This document shows positions 25,557-35,027 of a stretch of DNA of 64,000 bases, piece after piece. Source of the DNA: Trichocoleus sp. FACHB-40 (GTDB taxonomy: Bacteria > Cyanobacteriota > Cyanobacteriia > Cyanobacteriales > FACHB-T130). The position numbers and the translations under genes are program-made. Positions within the stretch are counted from its first letter, which is position 1; each line of letters opens with the position of its first letter. The DNA lies in contig NZ_JACJPF010000031.1 of assembly GCF_014695915.1 (NCBI RefSeq), positions 62,001 to 126,000 of the forward strand, written 5' to 3'. The notes beneath the pieces were generated by a model that had not been told where the DNA came from, made no database searches, and saw only the letters and a program-made list of their open reading frames with translations.

Positions 25557-26669
25557 TTAGCTATTAGCCAGAAACTGATCAAAATCCGGTACATCCACCC
25601 AGCAACCTGTTTCATGGGATTGATGGGTTAAATCCATTAATAGCTGAGAATAAACCCCTTCTCGCAGCGATGGCGTGACTGCTTTTCCTGCGTCAATTCC
25701 TTTCACCCAATTATCTACAACTCTGATAAATGGGGCCAAACGCCCATCAGTGTAATTTTGGGGAAACAGGAAATGATTAGGAATTTCTATCTCAGCTAGA
25801 GATTTACCCGCGCCTGCACCCCAGAGGCGAAAACCATGAACGTAATCTTTTTGATTGTCGCTGCCCAAGACTAACGTCCCGCGATCGCCATATACTTCTA
25901 TCCAGTGGGTTCGGCTTGCATAAACTACGGAACTGATACAAACTTGGCACGGCGTACCATCCGCCAAAAGTAGCATCAACGTACAAGTATCATCAGCATC
26001 CACAGCCTTCATTTCCCCCGTCTCTGGAACTGGACGAAAAGGAATCCCCGTAATCAACTGGGCGCATAGTCGCTGCACGGGTGCAAACAACCAACTAATA
26101 TAATCAAAAGCGTGAGAACCGACTGCTCCCAAAGCACCGCCGCCTTGGTCTTTCCGAGCATACCAGTTCCAAGGGCGCGAGGCATCAGCGCGACTCGACA
26201 CCAACCAATCTATTTTAATCAGGCGCTTTTCTCCTACATACCCTTCTGCCAATAACTCAGCAAATTTTTGCCATGCGGGGACAAAGCGAAATTCAAAATC
26301 CATTGTAGCGATCGCGCCAACATTGATCGCCATATTGTGCAATTCTCGCGCCTGGGATGCTGATAAAGCTGTCGGTTTTTCTAATAATAAATGCTTCCCA
26401 GCTTGCAAGACAGTCTTTGCCATTTCGTAGTGCAAAAATGGCGGCGTTGAGATACTGACAGCATCAACATCCGATAGGGTGACGATTTGTTCTAGGTTAT
26501 CGCCAGCGTGAGGAATATTGTGGGCAGAAGCGATCGCTTTTGCTTTCTCCAGATCCCGGTGATAAACTGCCACTACCTGAGTGCGCGGATGTGCCTGAAA
26601 TCCGGGAATGTGGATTTTCTGACCAAATCCCGTGCCTACAACGGCTACGTTAACATTGCTGAGTGTCAT
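25557..26669 (-). CDS. Gfo/Idh/MocA family oxidoreductase
   Basis: The 370-residue protein begins with a Rossmann motif (VAVVGTGFGQKIHIPGFQ), carries EKPTALSASQ with the conserved Lys of the family, and has the C-terminal sheet domain with GALGAVGSHAFDYISW. These enzymes oxidise or reduce sugars and related compounds with NAD(P). Substrate is not evident. Its ATG overlaps the gshB stop by four bases, so the two are translationally coupled in one operon. Confidence 0.9.
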   Translation of the reverse strand: MTLSNVNVAVVGTGFGQKIHIPGFQAHPRTQVVAVYHRDLEKAKAIASAHNIPHAGDNLEQIVTLSDVDAVSISTPPFLHYEMAKTVLQAGKHLLLEKPTALSASQARELHNMAINVGAIATMDFEFRFVPAWQKFAELLAEGYVGEKRLIKIDWLVSSRADASRPWNWYARKDQGGGALGAVGSHAFDYISWLFAPVQRLCAQLITGIPFRPVPETGEMKAVDADDTCTLMLLLADGTPCQVCISSVVYASRTHWIEVYGDRGTLVLGSDNQKDYVHGFRLWGAGAGKSLAEIEIPNHFLFPQNYTDGRLAPFIRVVDNWVKGIDAGKAVTPSLREGVYSQLLMDLTHQSHETGCWVDVPDFDQFLANS

Positions 26670-27643
26670 GCTAAATTTGCGGATTTAAACTTTTCCACCC
26701 ATTCAACCACTTGATGACCTAAACGAGTGCCGTTTAGTCGGTCGGCTTCCCGGATACCAGTGGGGCTGGTAACGTTAACTTCAGTAAGGTAGCCGCCAAT
26801 TACATCAATACCAACAAAAATTAAGCCATCCCGTTGTAATGTAGGCGCTAGTTGCGTGCAAATTTCCCGCTCTCGTTCGGTAATTTCCGTCTCCGCTACT
26901 CTACCACCGACTGCCATATTACCCCGAAATTCTTTACCTGTGGGAATGCGATTTAACGCCCCAATTGGTTCGCCATTGAGTAAGATAATTCGCTTATCTC
27001 CATCTTTAGCGGCAGGTAAATAGGTTTGTACCATGACTGGAACTCGTCCCTGAAGGGTACTCAGTTCAATTAAGGAATTAAAATTGCGATCGCTCCCATC
27101 CAAAAATAATATCCCTTCTCCCGCTTTCCCACCCAGGGGCTTTAATACAGCTGTCCCTTTTGCTTCCAGAAATTCGCGAATTACCCCTTTATCGGCACTG
27201 ACAATCGTTTCTGGAATTGCCTCTGTAAACTGGAGTGCATACATCTTTTCATTTGCCTCTCTCAGCCCTTTGGGGGCATTGATAACCAACGTTTTAGCAG
27301 GATCGATATAGTCCAGAATGTACGTCGCGTAGAGGTAAGGAACCGTCACTGGCGGGTCGGTTCGCATGAAAACCGCATCCATTGACTCAAGGGGCGAGAG
27401 GGTGCGATCGCCCACAGCAAACCACGCCGACTCTGCCACCCACAGCCCGTTCACCAGCTGCACTGGTTTCAGTTGCACCGGCTCCAGCAACGCCCAGGCC
27501 TTGCCATCCACCACACTCAATAAATTAGCCTGAGTTATCCAAACCTCGTGACCAAGTGCTTGCGCGGCTTCCATCAGCGCCACGCTGCTATCGTGACCAG
27601 GATCTAGCCGTTGGATGGGGTCAATGATAAATGCAAATTTCAT
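26666..27643 (-). CDS. gshB: Glutathione synthetase
   Basis: The 325-residue product is prokaryotic GshB, which joins glycine to gamma-glutamylcysteine using ATP. It shows MKFAFIIDPIQRLDPGHDSS, FMRTDPPVTVPYLYATYILD, the ATP-grasp loop VLKPLGGKAGEGILFL, and LIFVGIDVIGGYLTEVNVT near the end. Length is normal. It lies downstream of grxC on the same strand but a hairpin (27693-27743) stands between them. The oxidoreductase gene overlaps its 3' end. Confidence 0.96.
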   Translation of the reverse strand: MKFAFIIDPIQRLDPGHDSSVALMEAAQALGHEVWITQANLLSVVDGKAWALLEPVQLKPVQLVNGLWVAESAWFAVGDRTLSPLESMDAVFMRTDPPVTVPYLYATYILDYIDPAKTLVINAPKGLREANEKMYALQFTEAIPETIVSADKGVIREFLEAKGTAVLKPLGGKAGEGILFLDGSDRNFNSLIELSTLQGRVPVMVQTYLPAAKDGDKRIILLNGEPIGALNRIPTGKEFRGNMAVGGRVAETEITEREREICTQLAPTLQRDGLIFVGIDVIGGYLTEVNVTSPTGIREADRLNGTRLGHQVVEWVEKFKSANLA

Positions 27644-27692
27644 TTTAGATATCAGCTAGCGGCTTTTTGCTCATTGTCGATTGTCCGTAGAC

Positions 27693-27743
27693 GTGTGAAG
27701 AGGCAAGAAAGTTGGAACGTTTCAACTTCCCCACTCTTCACAC
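27693..27743. terminator. Two-part hairpin between grxC and gshB
   Basis: GTGTGAAGAG (27693-27702) pairs with CTCTTCACAC (27734-27743). Inside, AAGTTGGAA (27708-27716) nearly pairs with TTTCAACTT (27719-27727). It may attenuate read-through from grxC into gshB; no clear T run is present. Confidence 0.45.
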
Positions 27744-27752
27744 AATGACTTC

Positions 27753-28010
27753 TTATTGCAGGAGTTGATCAAGTTTACCTTGAGCCTCTAGGTCATAGGT
27801 ATCATCGCACCCACCGATGTGCTGATTGTTGATGAAAATCTGAGGTACTGAACGCCGCCCATTAGCTCGTTTTGCCATTTGCGATCGCGCTGCCTCGTCC
27901 CCATCGATACAATACTCTGTATACTCAACGCCCTTTTCATCGAGCAAAGCCTTGGCGCGGATGCAGAATGGGCATCTGCTCCAGGTATAAATTTCCACGT
28001 TAGCAGCCAT
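27753..28010 (-). CDS. grxC: Glutaredoxin 3
   Basis: The 85-residue dithiol glutaredoxin reduces disulfides with glutathione. It has the CPFC active site (Cys13/Cys16), SVPQIF with the cis-Pro, and GGCDD at the glutathione site. Length is typical. Its position just upstream of gshB links glutathione use and synthesis. Confidence 0.95.
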   Translation of the reverse strand: MAANVEIYTWSRCPFCIRAKALLDEKGVEYTEYCIDGDEAARSQMAKRANGRRSVPQIFINNQHIGGCDDTYDLEAQGKLDQLLQ

Positions 28011-28093
28011 CTTGTCCTTAAATATTCATTAATATTTGTTAATCCTAGTCTACCCAAGTACATTAACTTTTCCCTGTTAAAGCTAAATCCCTT

Positions 28094-28135
28094 AAAAAAA
28101 CGCCTCTCACTTCCTTGAGAAGTGAGAGGCGTTTT
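28094..28135 (-). terminator. Bidirectional intrinsic terminator
   Basis: CGCCTCTCACTTC (28101-28113) pairs exactly with GAAGTGAGAGGCG (28119-28131) around CTTGA. Seven A precede and four T follow, so on the minus strand the stem is followed by seven T. It fits termination of the PEP-CTERM gene. Confidence 0.85.
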
Positions 28136-28189
28136 AAGTAATACGTATCTCTACAGGAGAAAAAACTGTCCTTTAAATAGCCTTTGAGA

Positions 28190-29245
28190 CTACTTTTTGA
28201 TGCTTTTGCGACTTTTGCCGAAACCCCAGGTTACTAAACCTGTCAGTAAGATGGCACTCATTGTGTTGGGTTCAGGAACTTCTTTGGTTCCGCCTGTGTT
28301 ACCACCTGTGTTACCACCTGTGTTACCACCTGTGTTACCACCTGTGTTACCACCGTTACTGTAGTCAACTCCGCTACCGCCATTGCTATAGTCAACGCCA
28401 GTAGTACCGCCTGAAGTTGGTACGGGAGTTGGTACGGGAGTTGGAACTGGAGTTGGAACTGGAGTTGGAACTGGAGTTGGAACTGGAGTTGGTACGGGAG
28501 TTGGAACTGGAGTTGGTACGGGAGTTGGTACGGGAGTTGGTACGGGAGTTGGTACGGGAGTTGGTACGGGAGTTGGTACGGGAGTTGGAACTGGAGTTGG
28601 TACGGGAGTTGGAACTGGAGTTGGTACGGGAGTTGGTTTGGGAGTGAAAGCGACCGGATTATTCACAAAGGCTTCACTTCCCTCATTACCAAAGGCTTGG
28701 ACGTGGAAACCCAGGCGCAGCGCACCGCTTGTCAAATCGCTAAAGACATTGCTTAACGTTTTGCCTGGATCTAAATTAAACAGGATACTAACCCATTCTC
28801 CAGGATTCACACCCATCTGTGACGTTGGCTGGTTAGCATCCACTACGAAATCTTCTGAAAACTTGACAGTATTCCCGCCCGGCAGATTACCTTTGTTCGC
28901 CTCAGAAAACGACACTCCGCTCCCGCTATCGGTAATTGAGATTATGTTCTTCAAAACGCTGGAGTCATCCCAGTAAAGTTGGGTGATCGAAGATAGTTGC
29001 GTTCCGATGTTGCTGAACTTAAACAAAACCTGAGTAGCGGAAAGAGTCTCTCCACCGCTAGCGTCGGTAACATCTACAAACAACTGGGATTCCCCAGTTG
29101 CCTCGTTCATGGCGTTATTGTGAGTAATGTTGCTAAATCCAAACTGAATGGCTTGCGCTTGTGTGGCGGTTAAGGCAGAAGATACAACAGCAACACCAGC
29201 AGCCAGCAAGGAATGTCCAATTAATGTCGAAAATAACCGTGTCAT
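28190..29245 (-). CDS. PEP-CTERM secreted protein with Pro-Val-Pro-Thr tract
   Basis: The 351-residue protein has a signal peptide (cleavage likely after AQA near residue 32), a beta-rich domain (about 33-205), a tract of 18 PVPT units, then GVDYSNGG and GGNT repeats. The end has the sorting signal VPEPNT, a hydrophobic helix ([14 protein letters not shown]) and a basic tail [16 protein letters not shown] proteins are exported and sorted by exosortase, often with exopolysaccharide. The Pro/Thr tract probably forms a stiff, possibly glycosylated stalk. The domain itself was not recognised. ATG 29245 has no strong ribosome site. Confidence 0.85.
   Translation of the reverse strand: MTRLFSTLIGHSLLAAGVAVVSSALTATQAQAIQFGFSNITHNNAMNEATGESQLFVDVTDASGGETLSATQVLFKFSNIGTQLSSITQLYWDDSSVLKNIISITDSGSGVSFSEANKGNLPGGNTVKFSEDFVVDANQPTSQMGVNPGEWVSILFNLDPGKTLSNVFSDLTSGALRLGFHVQAFGNEGSEAFVNNPVAFTPKPTPVPTPVPTPVPTPVPTPVPTPVPTPVPTPVPTPVPTPVPTPVPTPVPTPVPTPVPTPVPTPVPTPVPTPVPTSGGTTGVDYSNGGSGVDYSNGGNTGGNTGGNTGGNTGGNTGGTKEVPEPNTMSAILLTGLVTWGFGKSRKSIKK
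28303..28360 (-). repeat. 12-bp tandem repeat coding Gly-Gly-Asn-Thr
   Basis: About five copies of ACCACCTGTGTT (plus-strand sense) code GGNT units before the PEP-CTERM signal. Confidence 0.85.
28417..28640 (-). repeat. 12-bp tandem repeat coding Pro-Val-Pro-Thr
   Basis: Eighteen 12-base units alternate between two synonymous forms, GGTACGGGAGTT and GGAACTGGAGTT (plus-strand sense), plus one variant unit. The units keep the frame, so copy-number change alters only stalk length. Confidence 0.95.
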
Positions 29246-30969
29246 TGTAATTAAAACCTGAGTCTGTTTGAGCGTGTATTGAAGTTGCGCTAGGGGAAGC
29301 TTGATATTTCACTTCCATGCTGGGTTGTAGATAGCAGGAAGGTTAACCCTGATTTTAATAATTGGAACTTGTAGCTTAGCTTTATTTTAATCAAAGCTAA
29401 TGTTTACCTAGCTGCTTCAATTTCTACTATATCCACTGTTTCGTTGAGTGTCTATTACTAAAAGGCAATCTTTTCTGTATCTTCATTTACTCTAAAGTTT
29501 TGATTAAAATACTGTGTAATTTACTGATACATCTTCATAAATATATCTGATATTTATCGGCTATAGCCTGACTTGCACTTATAGACGAACCACCAAAAGT
29601 CTTGCAAGAAAAGGGTTCTGAGCTAAGCAGAAACTTTTAATAGAGATTATTTATAATTAATTGTTGTAAGTATTACTTATTAACTATAAATTCAATATCA
29701 GCATAAATACGTAAACGAAACCAGGAACAGGGTCTGGCTTAGGCAATTTTAAGTATATTCCGATTATGAGTAGCCTTAAATATAAATTAGACAGTTAAAA
29801 AACACAAAAAGTTCTCAAGCAATCCTTGCAAGAGTTGTGGAATATTTTTTTCATTTTTCAGGCAGGTGTTTCTCCAGCAACAGGCTATAATAGCCAATCC
29901 TACGGTTGACAACCTATTTAGTAAGCTGGCGTGTATTCGATATTCTTGAATTTGTCAATAAGGAAATCGTTAGCCAATAAGTAACCGAAGCCCATATTTA
30001 TTCGGGTATTTACCGAAAAACATGGTAGTAAATGAGGTTGCTAAAATTTGACGCAGTATTTCCCCGCAGAGGCTAGACTGGTTAGAAATCAACACTTAGC
30101 AGAAAACTACTGATGAGCGATCGCGCTTGAGCAGTATATATTTACAAAAGCGAGTTCATTGTGCCTTCTGGGAGGTTAAAGAGCGATCGCTTGGCTCTTT
30201 GAGTAAACATCTGGGAAATTACCTAAATTTTTAGGGGTAAGGCATCGAAGAGATCGGGAAAAGGGGTATTGGTGAAGAGGAAGACGAAACAGTTGCATTC
30301 TTGGGTTCCACAACGCGGAGCAACGACTAAAATGGCGATGTAATCGCCTCCGCTCCTCCTCCTCAGTCCCTTTCATTGTCAAACAGTGTCACTCAAATAA
30401 GCGATAGACTATAGCCTAGACTCGATAATATCCTTGTAAAGGCTCCATATAGGCTACTGCCGATGTTAATGTTGAAATACAGGTGTGCAGAGCGAGTCCA
30501 AACACAAAGCAGATTTTATGCTCTAGCGGGTTATATAAGTTTTGAGAGTGAGCCAAATCACAAGTTTATATTGCACTAAATGGCAGACGTTTTGGCGACT
30601 AAACTGCTAAGCTTTTTAAATTAATACCAAGAGCTAGAGTCCTCATTCGGACGTGCGTCCCACAAGAGGCAGTAGCGTCAAAAAAAGTTTCCTCAAGAAA
30701 CGCTTGGTCTATCGGCACCTGCAATCATGCCAGTGAGCAGTTGTGATTCATACTCAAATTTAAGCATAGGGTCGTCTACCAAAGCACTTTTTAGTATGTC
30801 AGTAAAAGTTATACCATTTGGTATAGCTTTGCAACCACGGTTCGACCTAGGGCTTGGGCTAAACAGAGCAGCGCATTTCCACGTGATCGCTCACCTGGAT
30901 GGCACAAATTATATGCAGAACCGAAAACCTTACTGATGGATCGCAATCGGAACCCTACAGGGAACACCC
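29246..30969. other. 1.7 kb gene-poor region
   Basis: No convincing coding frame is seen; open frames at 30176-30382 and 30727-30936 lack family resemblance and ribosome sites. The left half is AT-rich and should hold the PEP-CTERM promoter. Small inverted repeats are present: AAAGAGC/GCTCTTT around a HIP1 site (30178-30200), GGCGAT-GTA-ATCGCC near 30333-30347, and GGACG-TG-CGTCC near 30648. A non-coding RNA or decayed gene is possible but not demonstrated. Confidence 0.5.
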
Positions 30970-31869
30970 ATGTCTAGCATACAAAACCTATTCACAATTC
31001 ACTTTTGGGGCGTTAGAGGAAGTATTGCCTGTCCGGGGCCGGAGACAGTCCGGTATGGCGGCAATACACCTTGTGTGGAGATGCGCGTGGGTGGTGAACG
31101 CCTGATTTTTGATGGCGGCACTGGTCTACGAGTTTTGGGGCAATCGCTCCTGTCCCAAATGCCAGTGGAAGCTTATATGTTTTTCACTCACTCCCATTGG
31201 GATCACATTCAGGGGTTTCCCTTCTTCGTCCCTGCTTTTATCAAAGGGAATCGCTTCCACATTCACGGAATGATTGCTCCCAATGGCTCGACGCTGGAGC
31301 AGCGCCTGAGCGACCAAATGCACCACCCAAATTTTCCCGTACCTTTGCAGATCATGGGAGCAGATTTAAAATTCTACGATCTGCCAGTAGGTCAAAAGGT
31401 GGAGATTGGTGAAATTACGGTTGAAAATGCGCTCCTGAACCATCCAGGGGAAGCTGTGGGTTATCGCGTTAACTGGCGGGGCTGTGCGGCTGCCTATGTT
31501 ACGGATACAGAACATTTGTCAGACGGTCTAGATGAAAAAGTTTTGTGGCTGGCGCGGAATGCAGATGTCCTGATTTATGATGCCACCTACACCGATGAGG
31601 AATATTCCTCGCCAAAATCCTCTAAAGTCGGCTGGGGACATTCCACATGGCAGGAAGCGGTGAAAGTGGCGCGGGCAGCTAATGTGAAAAAATTGGTGAT
31701 TTTCCATCACGATCCCCTGCACAATGATGATTTTCTCGATCGCACTGGCGAGTTAGTAGCTCAACAGTTTCCCGATGCGATTATGGCTAGAGAAGGGCTG
31801 TCAATTCAGGTAGCGCCCCCGACTGTGCAGAATGCGATCGCTCAAAAAGAGGCAGGTGTCTCAGCCTGA
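30970..31869 (+). CDS. MBL-fold metallo-hydrolase
   Basis: The 299-residue protein starts HFWGVRGSIACPGPETVRYG and contains the metal-binding THSHWDHIQG (His74, His76, Asp78, His79). Further ligands are likely in LLNHPGEAVGYR, YDATYTDEEY and VIFHHDPLHND. This subgroup resembles PhnP/RNase Z-like phosphodiesterases, but the substrate is unknown. The start at ATG 30970 follows CAGGGAACACCC, an acceptable ribosome site. It is followed 72 bases later by ribF. Confidence 0.85.
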   Translation: MSSIQNLFTIHFWGVRGSIACPGPETVRYGGNTPCVEMRVGGERLIFDGGTGLRVLGQSLLSQMPVEAYMFFTHSHWDHIQGFPFFVPAFIKGNRFHIHGMIAPNGSTLEQRLSDQMHHPNFPVPLQIMGADLKFYDLPVGQKVEIGEITVENALLNHPGEAVGYRVNWRGCAAAYVTDTEHLSDGLDEKVLWLARNADVLIYDATYTDEEYSSPKSSKVGWGHSTWQEAVKVARAANVKKLVIFHHDPLHNDDFLDRTGELVAQQFPDAIMAREGLSIQVAPPTVQNAIAQKEAGVSA

Positions 31870-31941
31870 GACAATTCATGGTCAATAGCCAATTTCTAAT
31901 TGACTACTGACTAATTACAAAATTATGTAAAAATGTAAAGC

Positions 31942-33066
31942 GTGTGGGTTACTTCTTCTCCTAACACTGCTATAACACCAACCGCTGTTGCTCTGGGAAA
32001 CTTTGACGGAGTTCATCGCGGGCATCAACAGGTAGTCAGACCAATTTTAGAGGTTTCTGGCGCTCCTGCTGCCCTGACGCTTCCTCAATCGGCCCTAAAT
32101 CGGCGGGAGCAACACCATTGGCTGAGCCTGGGGGAGAATACTCATCAGTCCTCAGAAACGGGGATGCAAACAGATGAACATCTAATCTCAACGGTAGTGA
32201 CGTTCAATCCGCATCCCAGAGAGTTTTTTACTGGTCAACGCCGAGGGTTGCTGACACCCCCGCCGGAAAAGGTGCGACAACTCAAGAAAATGGGTGTAGA
32301 ACAGTTAGTGCTGTTGCCGTTTGACCGGCAATTAGCTTCTTTGAGTCCAGAAGATTTTGTAGAAAAGATTTTGGTGCAGCAGCTCAAAGCCCGTCGCATC
32401 AGCGTAGGAGAGGATTTTCGTTTTGGGTGTAAGAGAGCGGGAACAGCAGCAGATTTAAAAGCGATCGCAGCCTCCTATGGCATCCCAGTCACCCTCGTAC
32501 CCTTGCAAACTTGTGAAGGAGAACGTATCAGCAGTTCCATCATTCGTCAAGCTCTAGAGTCAGGAGATTTAGAGCAAGCAAACCGCCTGTTAGGGCGATC
32601 CTACACCCTCACAGGATTAGTAGTAAAAGGGCAGCAACTCGGCAGAACTATCGGATTTCCCACCGCCAACCTGCAATTGCCTCCAGAAAAGTTTTTGCCC
32701 CGTTTTGGCGTGTATTGTGTCAGAGTCTATAACCAAGTCGAGAGCCTTTCGCAAGTCACACAGCCACAGCCAAAAGCCAATATAGAAACCCAAGCAACTA
32801 GCCTCACCACAGCAAAAGATGCTTCTGTCTGGCCTATAGAAGCCATTGGTGTGATGAATATAGGCTGTCGCCCCACTGTAGAAGGAACTTCTCCCACGGT
32901 AGAAGTTCACCTGTTAGATTGGTCTGGAGATTTGTATGGAAAGACCCTAACAGTGAGCTTAGAAAAGTTTTTGCGTTCAGAACAAAAATTTACTTCTCTA
33001 AAAGCCCTCAAAGCCCAAATTTATGCAGACTGTGAAGCTGCAAGAGCTTTTTTGAGTAGTCATTAG
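31942..33066 (+). CDS. ribF: Bifunctional riboflavin kinase / FAD synthetase
   Basis: The 374-residue RibF converts riboflavin to FMN and then FAD. The adenylyltransferase half shows GNFDGVHRGH (19-28), FNPHPREFF and ISSSIIR (197-202). The kinase half shows GRTIGFPTAN (234-243) and the late Glu region VEVHLLDW. It is longer than the usual 300-315 residues because of two polar inserts, about 39-82 and 264-296, both between conserved strands. The start is GTG 31942 with a poor ribosome site. Confidence 0.93.
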   Translation: MWVTSSPNTAITPTAVALGNFDGVHRGHQQVVRPILEVSGAPAALTLPQSALNRREQHHWLSLGENTHQSSETGMQTDEHLISTVVTFNPHPREFFTGQRRGLLTPPPEKVRQLKKMGVEQLVLLPFDRQLASLSPEDFVEKILVQQLKARRISVGEDFRFGCKRAGTAADLKAIAASYGIPVTLVPLQTCEGERISSSIIRQALESGDLEQANRLLGRSYTLTGLVVKGQQLGRTIGFPTANLQLPPEKFLPRFGVYCVRVYNQVESLSQVTQPQPKANIETQATSLTTAKDASVWPIEAIGVMNIGCRPTVEGTSPTVEVHLLDWSGDLYGKTLTVSLEKFLRSEQKFTSLKALKAQIYADCEAARAFLSSH

Positions 33067-33364
33067 TTATTATCAGCCGGAAAAAGCGATCGCATCTTGC
33101 AGCAGTCACGATGAGTAACACAATTTTGTCCTAAAACAAAGCCACGAACTAAAGTTTGGGCTAAAAGCTAAAGTCAGTTTTAACTGGCTGAAATACAGAT
33201 TTTATTAAAGAAAAGTTTCAACTCCTTAAAATCGGTTTAAACTTTCTAGTGTGAAATTTGTTTCAAAGCTTGTGGTAATAGGTGCAATTCAGGTAAGTAA
33301 AGAAAACAACTGACAACAGACCATAAATTAATGACAATGGAATAATAATTAATGATTAAAGACT
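33067..33364. other. Intergenic region with dispersed repeat
   Basis: No gene is seen. Bases about 33215-33285 (TTTCTAGTGTGAAATTTGTT and neighbours) resemble 4060-4125 and 43330-43390. The moxR promoter should lie here. Confidence 0.45.
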
Positions 33365-34273
33365 ATGAGACAACGTATTGAGCAGCTTAACCAAAACTTA
33401 AGTCGTACTATTGTAGGGAAAGCAGATGCCATTCGCTTAGTGCTGGTAGCGGTACTTTCCGGCGGTCATGCTTTGCTCGAAGATGTCCCCGGTGTTGGCA
33501 AAACTTTACTGGCAAAATCTCTGGCACGCTCGATCGACGGCAAATTTCAGCGAATTCAATGCACCCCTGACCTTTTGCCTACAGATATTACCGGAACGAA
33601 TATCTGGAATCCCGCTTCAAGAGAGTTTGAATTTTTGCCGGGGCCAGTGTTTGCTAATGTGCTGCTGGCAGACGAAATTAACCGCGCTACACCCCGCACC
33701 CAGTCTGCTTTGCTAGAAGTGATGGAGGAACGACAAGTTACCGTAGATGGGGTTTCTCGCACTGTACCTAGTCCGTTTTTTGTCATCGCCACTCAAAACC
33801 CAATTGAGTATCAAGGTACGTTTCCCTTACCAGAAGCTCAAATGGATCGCTTTACTCTTTCCTTAACCTTAGGCTATCCCACAGAACAAGAAGAACTCCA
33901 GATGCTGCAACGCCTCGCTGAAGGCGTGACAGTAGAAGATTTGCAACCGTGTATTTCTCTAGAAGATGTGCAGGAGTTACGGCGTTTATGTCAGGGCGTG
34001 AAGGTGGAGATATCTTTGCAACAGTACATCCTTGACTTGGTGCGGGCAACCAGGGCAGATGAAGAAATTACTCTGGGTGTAAGTCCTCGCGGTACAGTTG
34101 CCTTACAGCGAGGCGCTCAGGCACTAGCTTTTCTGGAAGGGCGGGATTATGCTATTCCCGATGATGTAAAATTTTTGGCACCTCACGTTCTTTCCCACCG
34201 TCTCATACCATCTGGCGGTCGCCGTGCTAAGACAATTGTGGAGCGGCTGCTGCGCTCAGTTCCCATTCCGTAA
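33365..34273 (+). CDS. MoxR family AAA+ ATPase
   Basis: The 302-residue ATPase has Walker A GVGKT (43-47), Walker B LLADEINRA (Asp103, Glu104), and the family pattern ATQNPIEYQGTFPLPEAQMD. MoxR proteins act as chaperone-like ATPases in maturing other protein complexes, usually next to DUF58 and von Willebrand factor A proteins. Those partners are absent; instead a methyltransferase gene follows eight bases later, suggesting co-transcription. Confidence 0.92.
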   Translation: MRQRIEQLNQNLSRTIVGKADAIRLVLVAVLSGGHALLEDVPGVGKTLLAKSLARSIDGKFQRIQCTPDLLPTDITGTNIWNPASREFEFLPGPVFANVLLADEINRATPRTQSALLEVMEERQVTVDGVSRTVPSPFFVIATQNPIEYQGTFPLPEAQMDRFTLSLTLGYPTEQEELQMLQRLAEGVTVEDLQPCISLEDVQELRRLCQGVKVEISLQQYILDLVRATRADEEITLGVSPRGTVALQRGAQALAFLEGRDYAIPDDVKFLAPHVLSHRLIPSGGRRAKTIVERLLRSVPIP

Positions 34274-34281
34274 GCCAGAAA

Positions 34282-34956
34282 ATGAATATTGAGCAAGCTT
34301 TTAATGCTGCCGCAGCAGATTATGATAAGCTACGTCGCACCCTGATTCCATGTTTTGATGACTTTTATGGAACGGCGGTTCAGGTCATACAAATTGAGCG
34401 TACAGTACCCCTGAAGGTTCTTGATTTGGGTGCGGGGACTGGACTTTTTTCAGGTATGGTTCAGGCAGCGTTTCCTCTAGCAGAATTTACCCTGATTGAC
34501 TTAGCCGGTGAGATGTTAGAAATAGCTAAGTCTCGATTTAGCAGCATGGGTAAGTCTCCCAGAATCGTAATTGACGATTATGTTAAGGCTGATTTGGGAG
34601 GGCCATATGATGTAGTTATCTCTGCCTTATCGATACACCATCTATGCGATTCTGACAAAGAACGTCTTTTTCGGCGAATTTACGATGCCTTGAGTCCAGG
34701 GGGGATGTTCGTCAACGCGGATCAGGTACTAGGCACAACTCCTGAATTAGAGAAACTTTATCGACTACAGTGGGTTGACAAAGTTGGCGCTATGGTTATC
34801 TCAGACGAGGAACTAAATGCTGCCAAAAAACGTATGGAATATGATCGCATGGCACCTCTGGAGGATCAACTTGGTTGGTTAGAAGCGGCTGGTTTTGTAG
34901 ACATAGATTGTTGGTACAAGAATTTTAGTTTTGCGGTGTTTGGCGGGCGCAAATGA
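34282..34956 (+). CDS. Class I SAM-dependent methyltransferase
   Basis: The 224-residue protein has motif I VLDLGAGTGLFSG (46-58), motif II FTLIDLAGEML and a later VVISALSIHHL, the Rossmann methyltransferase pattern. It ends FAVFGGRK, as do related small-molecule methyltransferases. The acceptor is unknown. It starts eight bases after moxR. Confidence 0.88.
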   Translation: MNIEQAFNAAAADYDKLRRTLIPCFDDFYGTAVQVIQIERTVPLKVLDLGAGTGLFSGMVQAAFPLAEFTLIDLAGEMLEIAKSRFSSMGKSPRIVIDDYVKADLGGPYDVVISALSIHHLCDSDKERLFRRIYDALSPGGMFVNADQVLGTTPELEKLYRLQWVDKVGAMVISDEELNAAKKRMEYDRMAPLEDQLGWLEAAGFVDIDCWYKNFSFAVFGGRK

Positions 34957-35027
34957 AGCGATTCTGGAAGGCGCTCCCCTTGTAGACGGGCTTTTGACTG
35001 CTAATGCTGCTTTGGAATGGGTTTTGT
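34957..35027 (+). other. Orphan coding-looking segment before the cytochrome gene
   Basis: Overlapping the methyltransferase stop, one frame reads NEAILEGAPLVDGLLTANAA then LEWVL and stops at TGA about 35026-35028. It has no start and was not recognised. It may be the tail of a lost gene. Confidence 0.25.

Noticed and set aside
28417-28647. Plus-strand frame coding Leu-Glu-Leu-Val-Arg-Glu repeats
   Set aside because: It is the complement of the PVPT tandem repeat in the PEP-CTERM gene and has no independent support.
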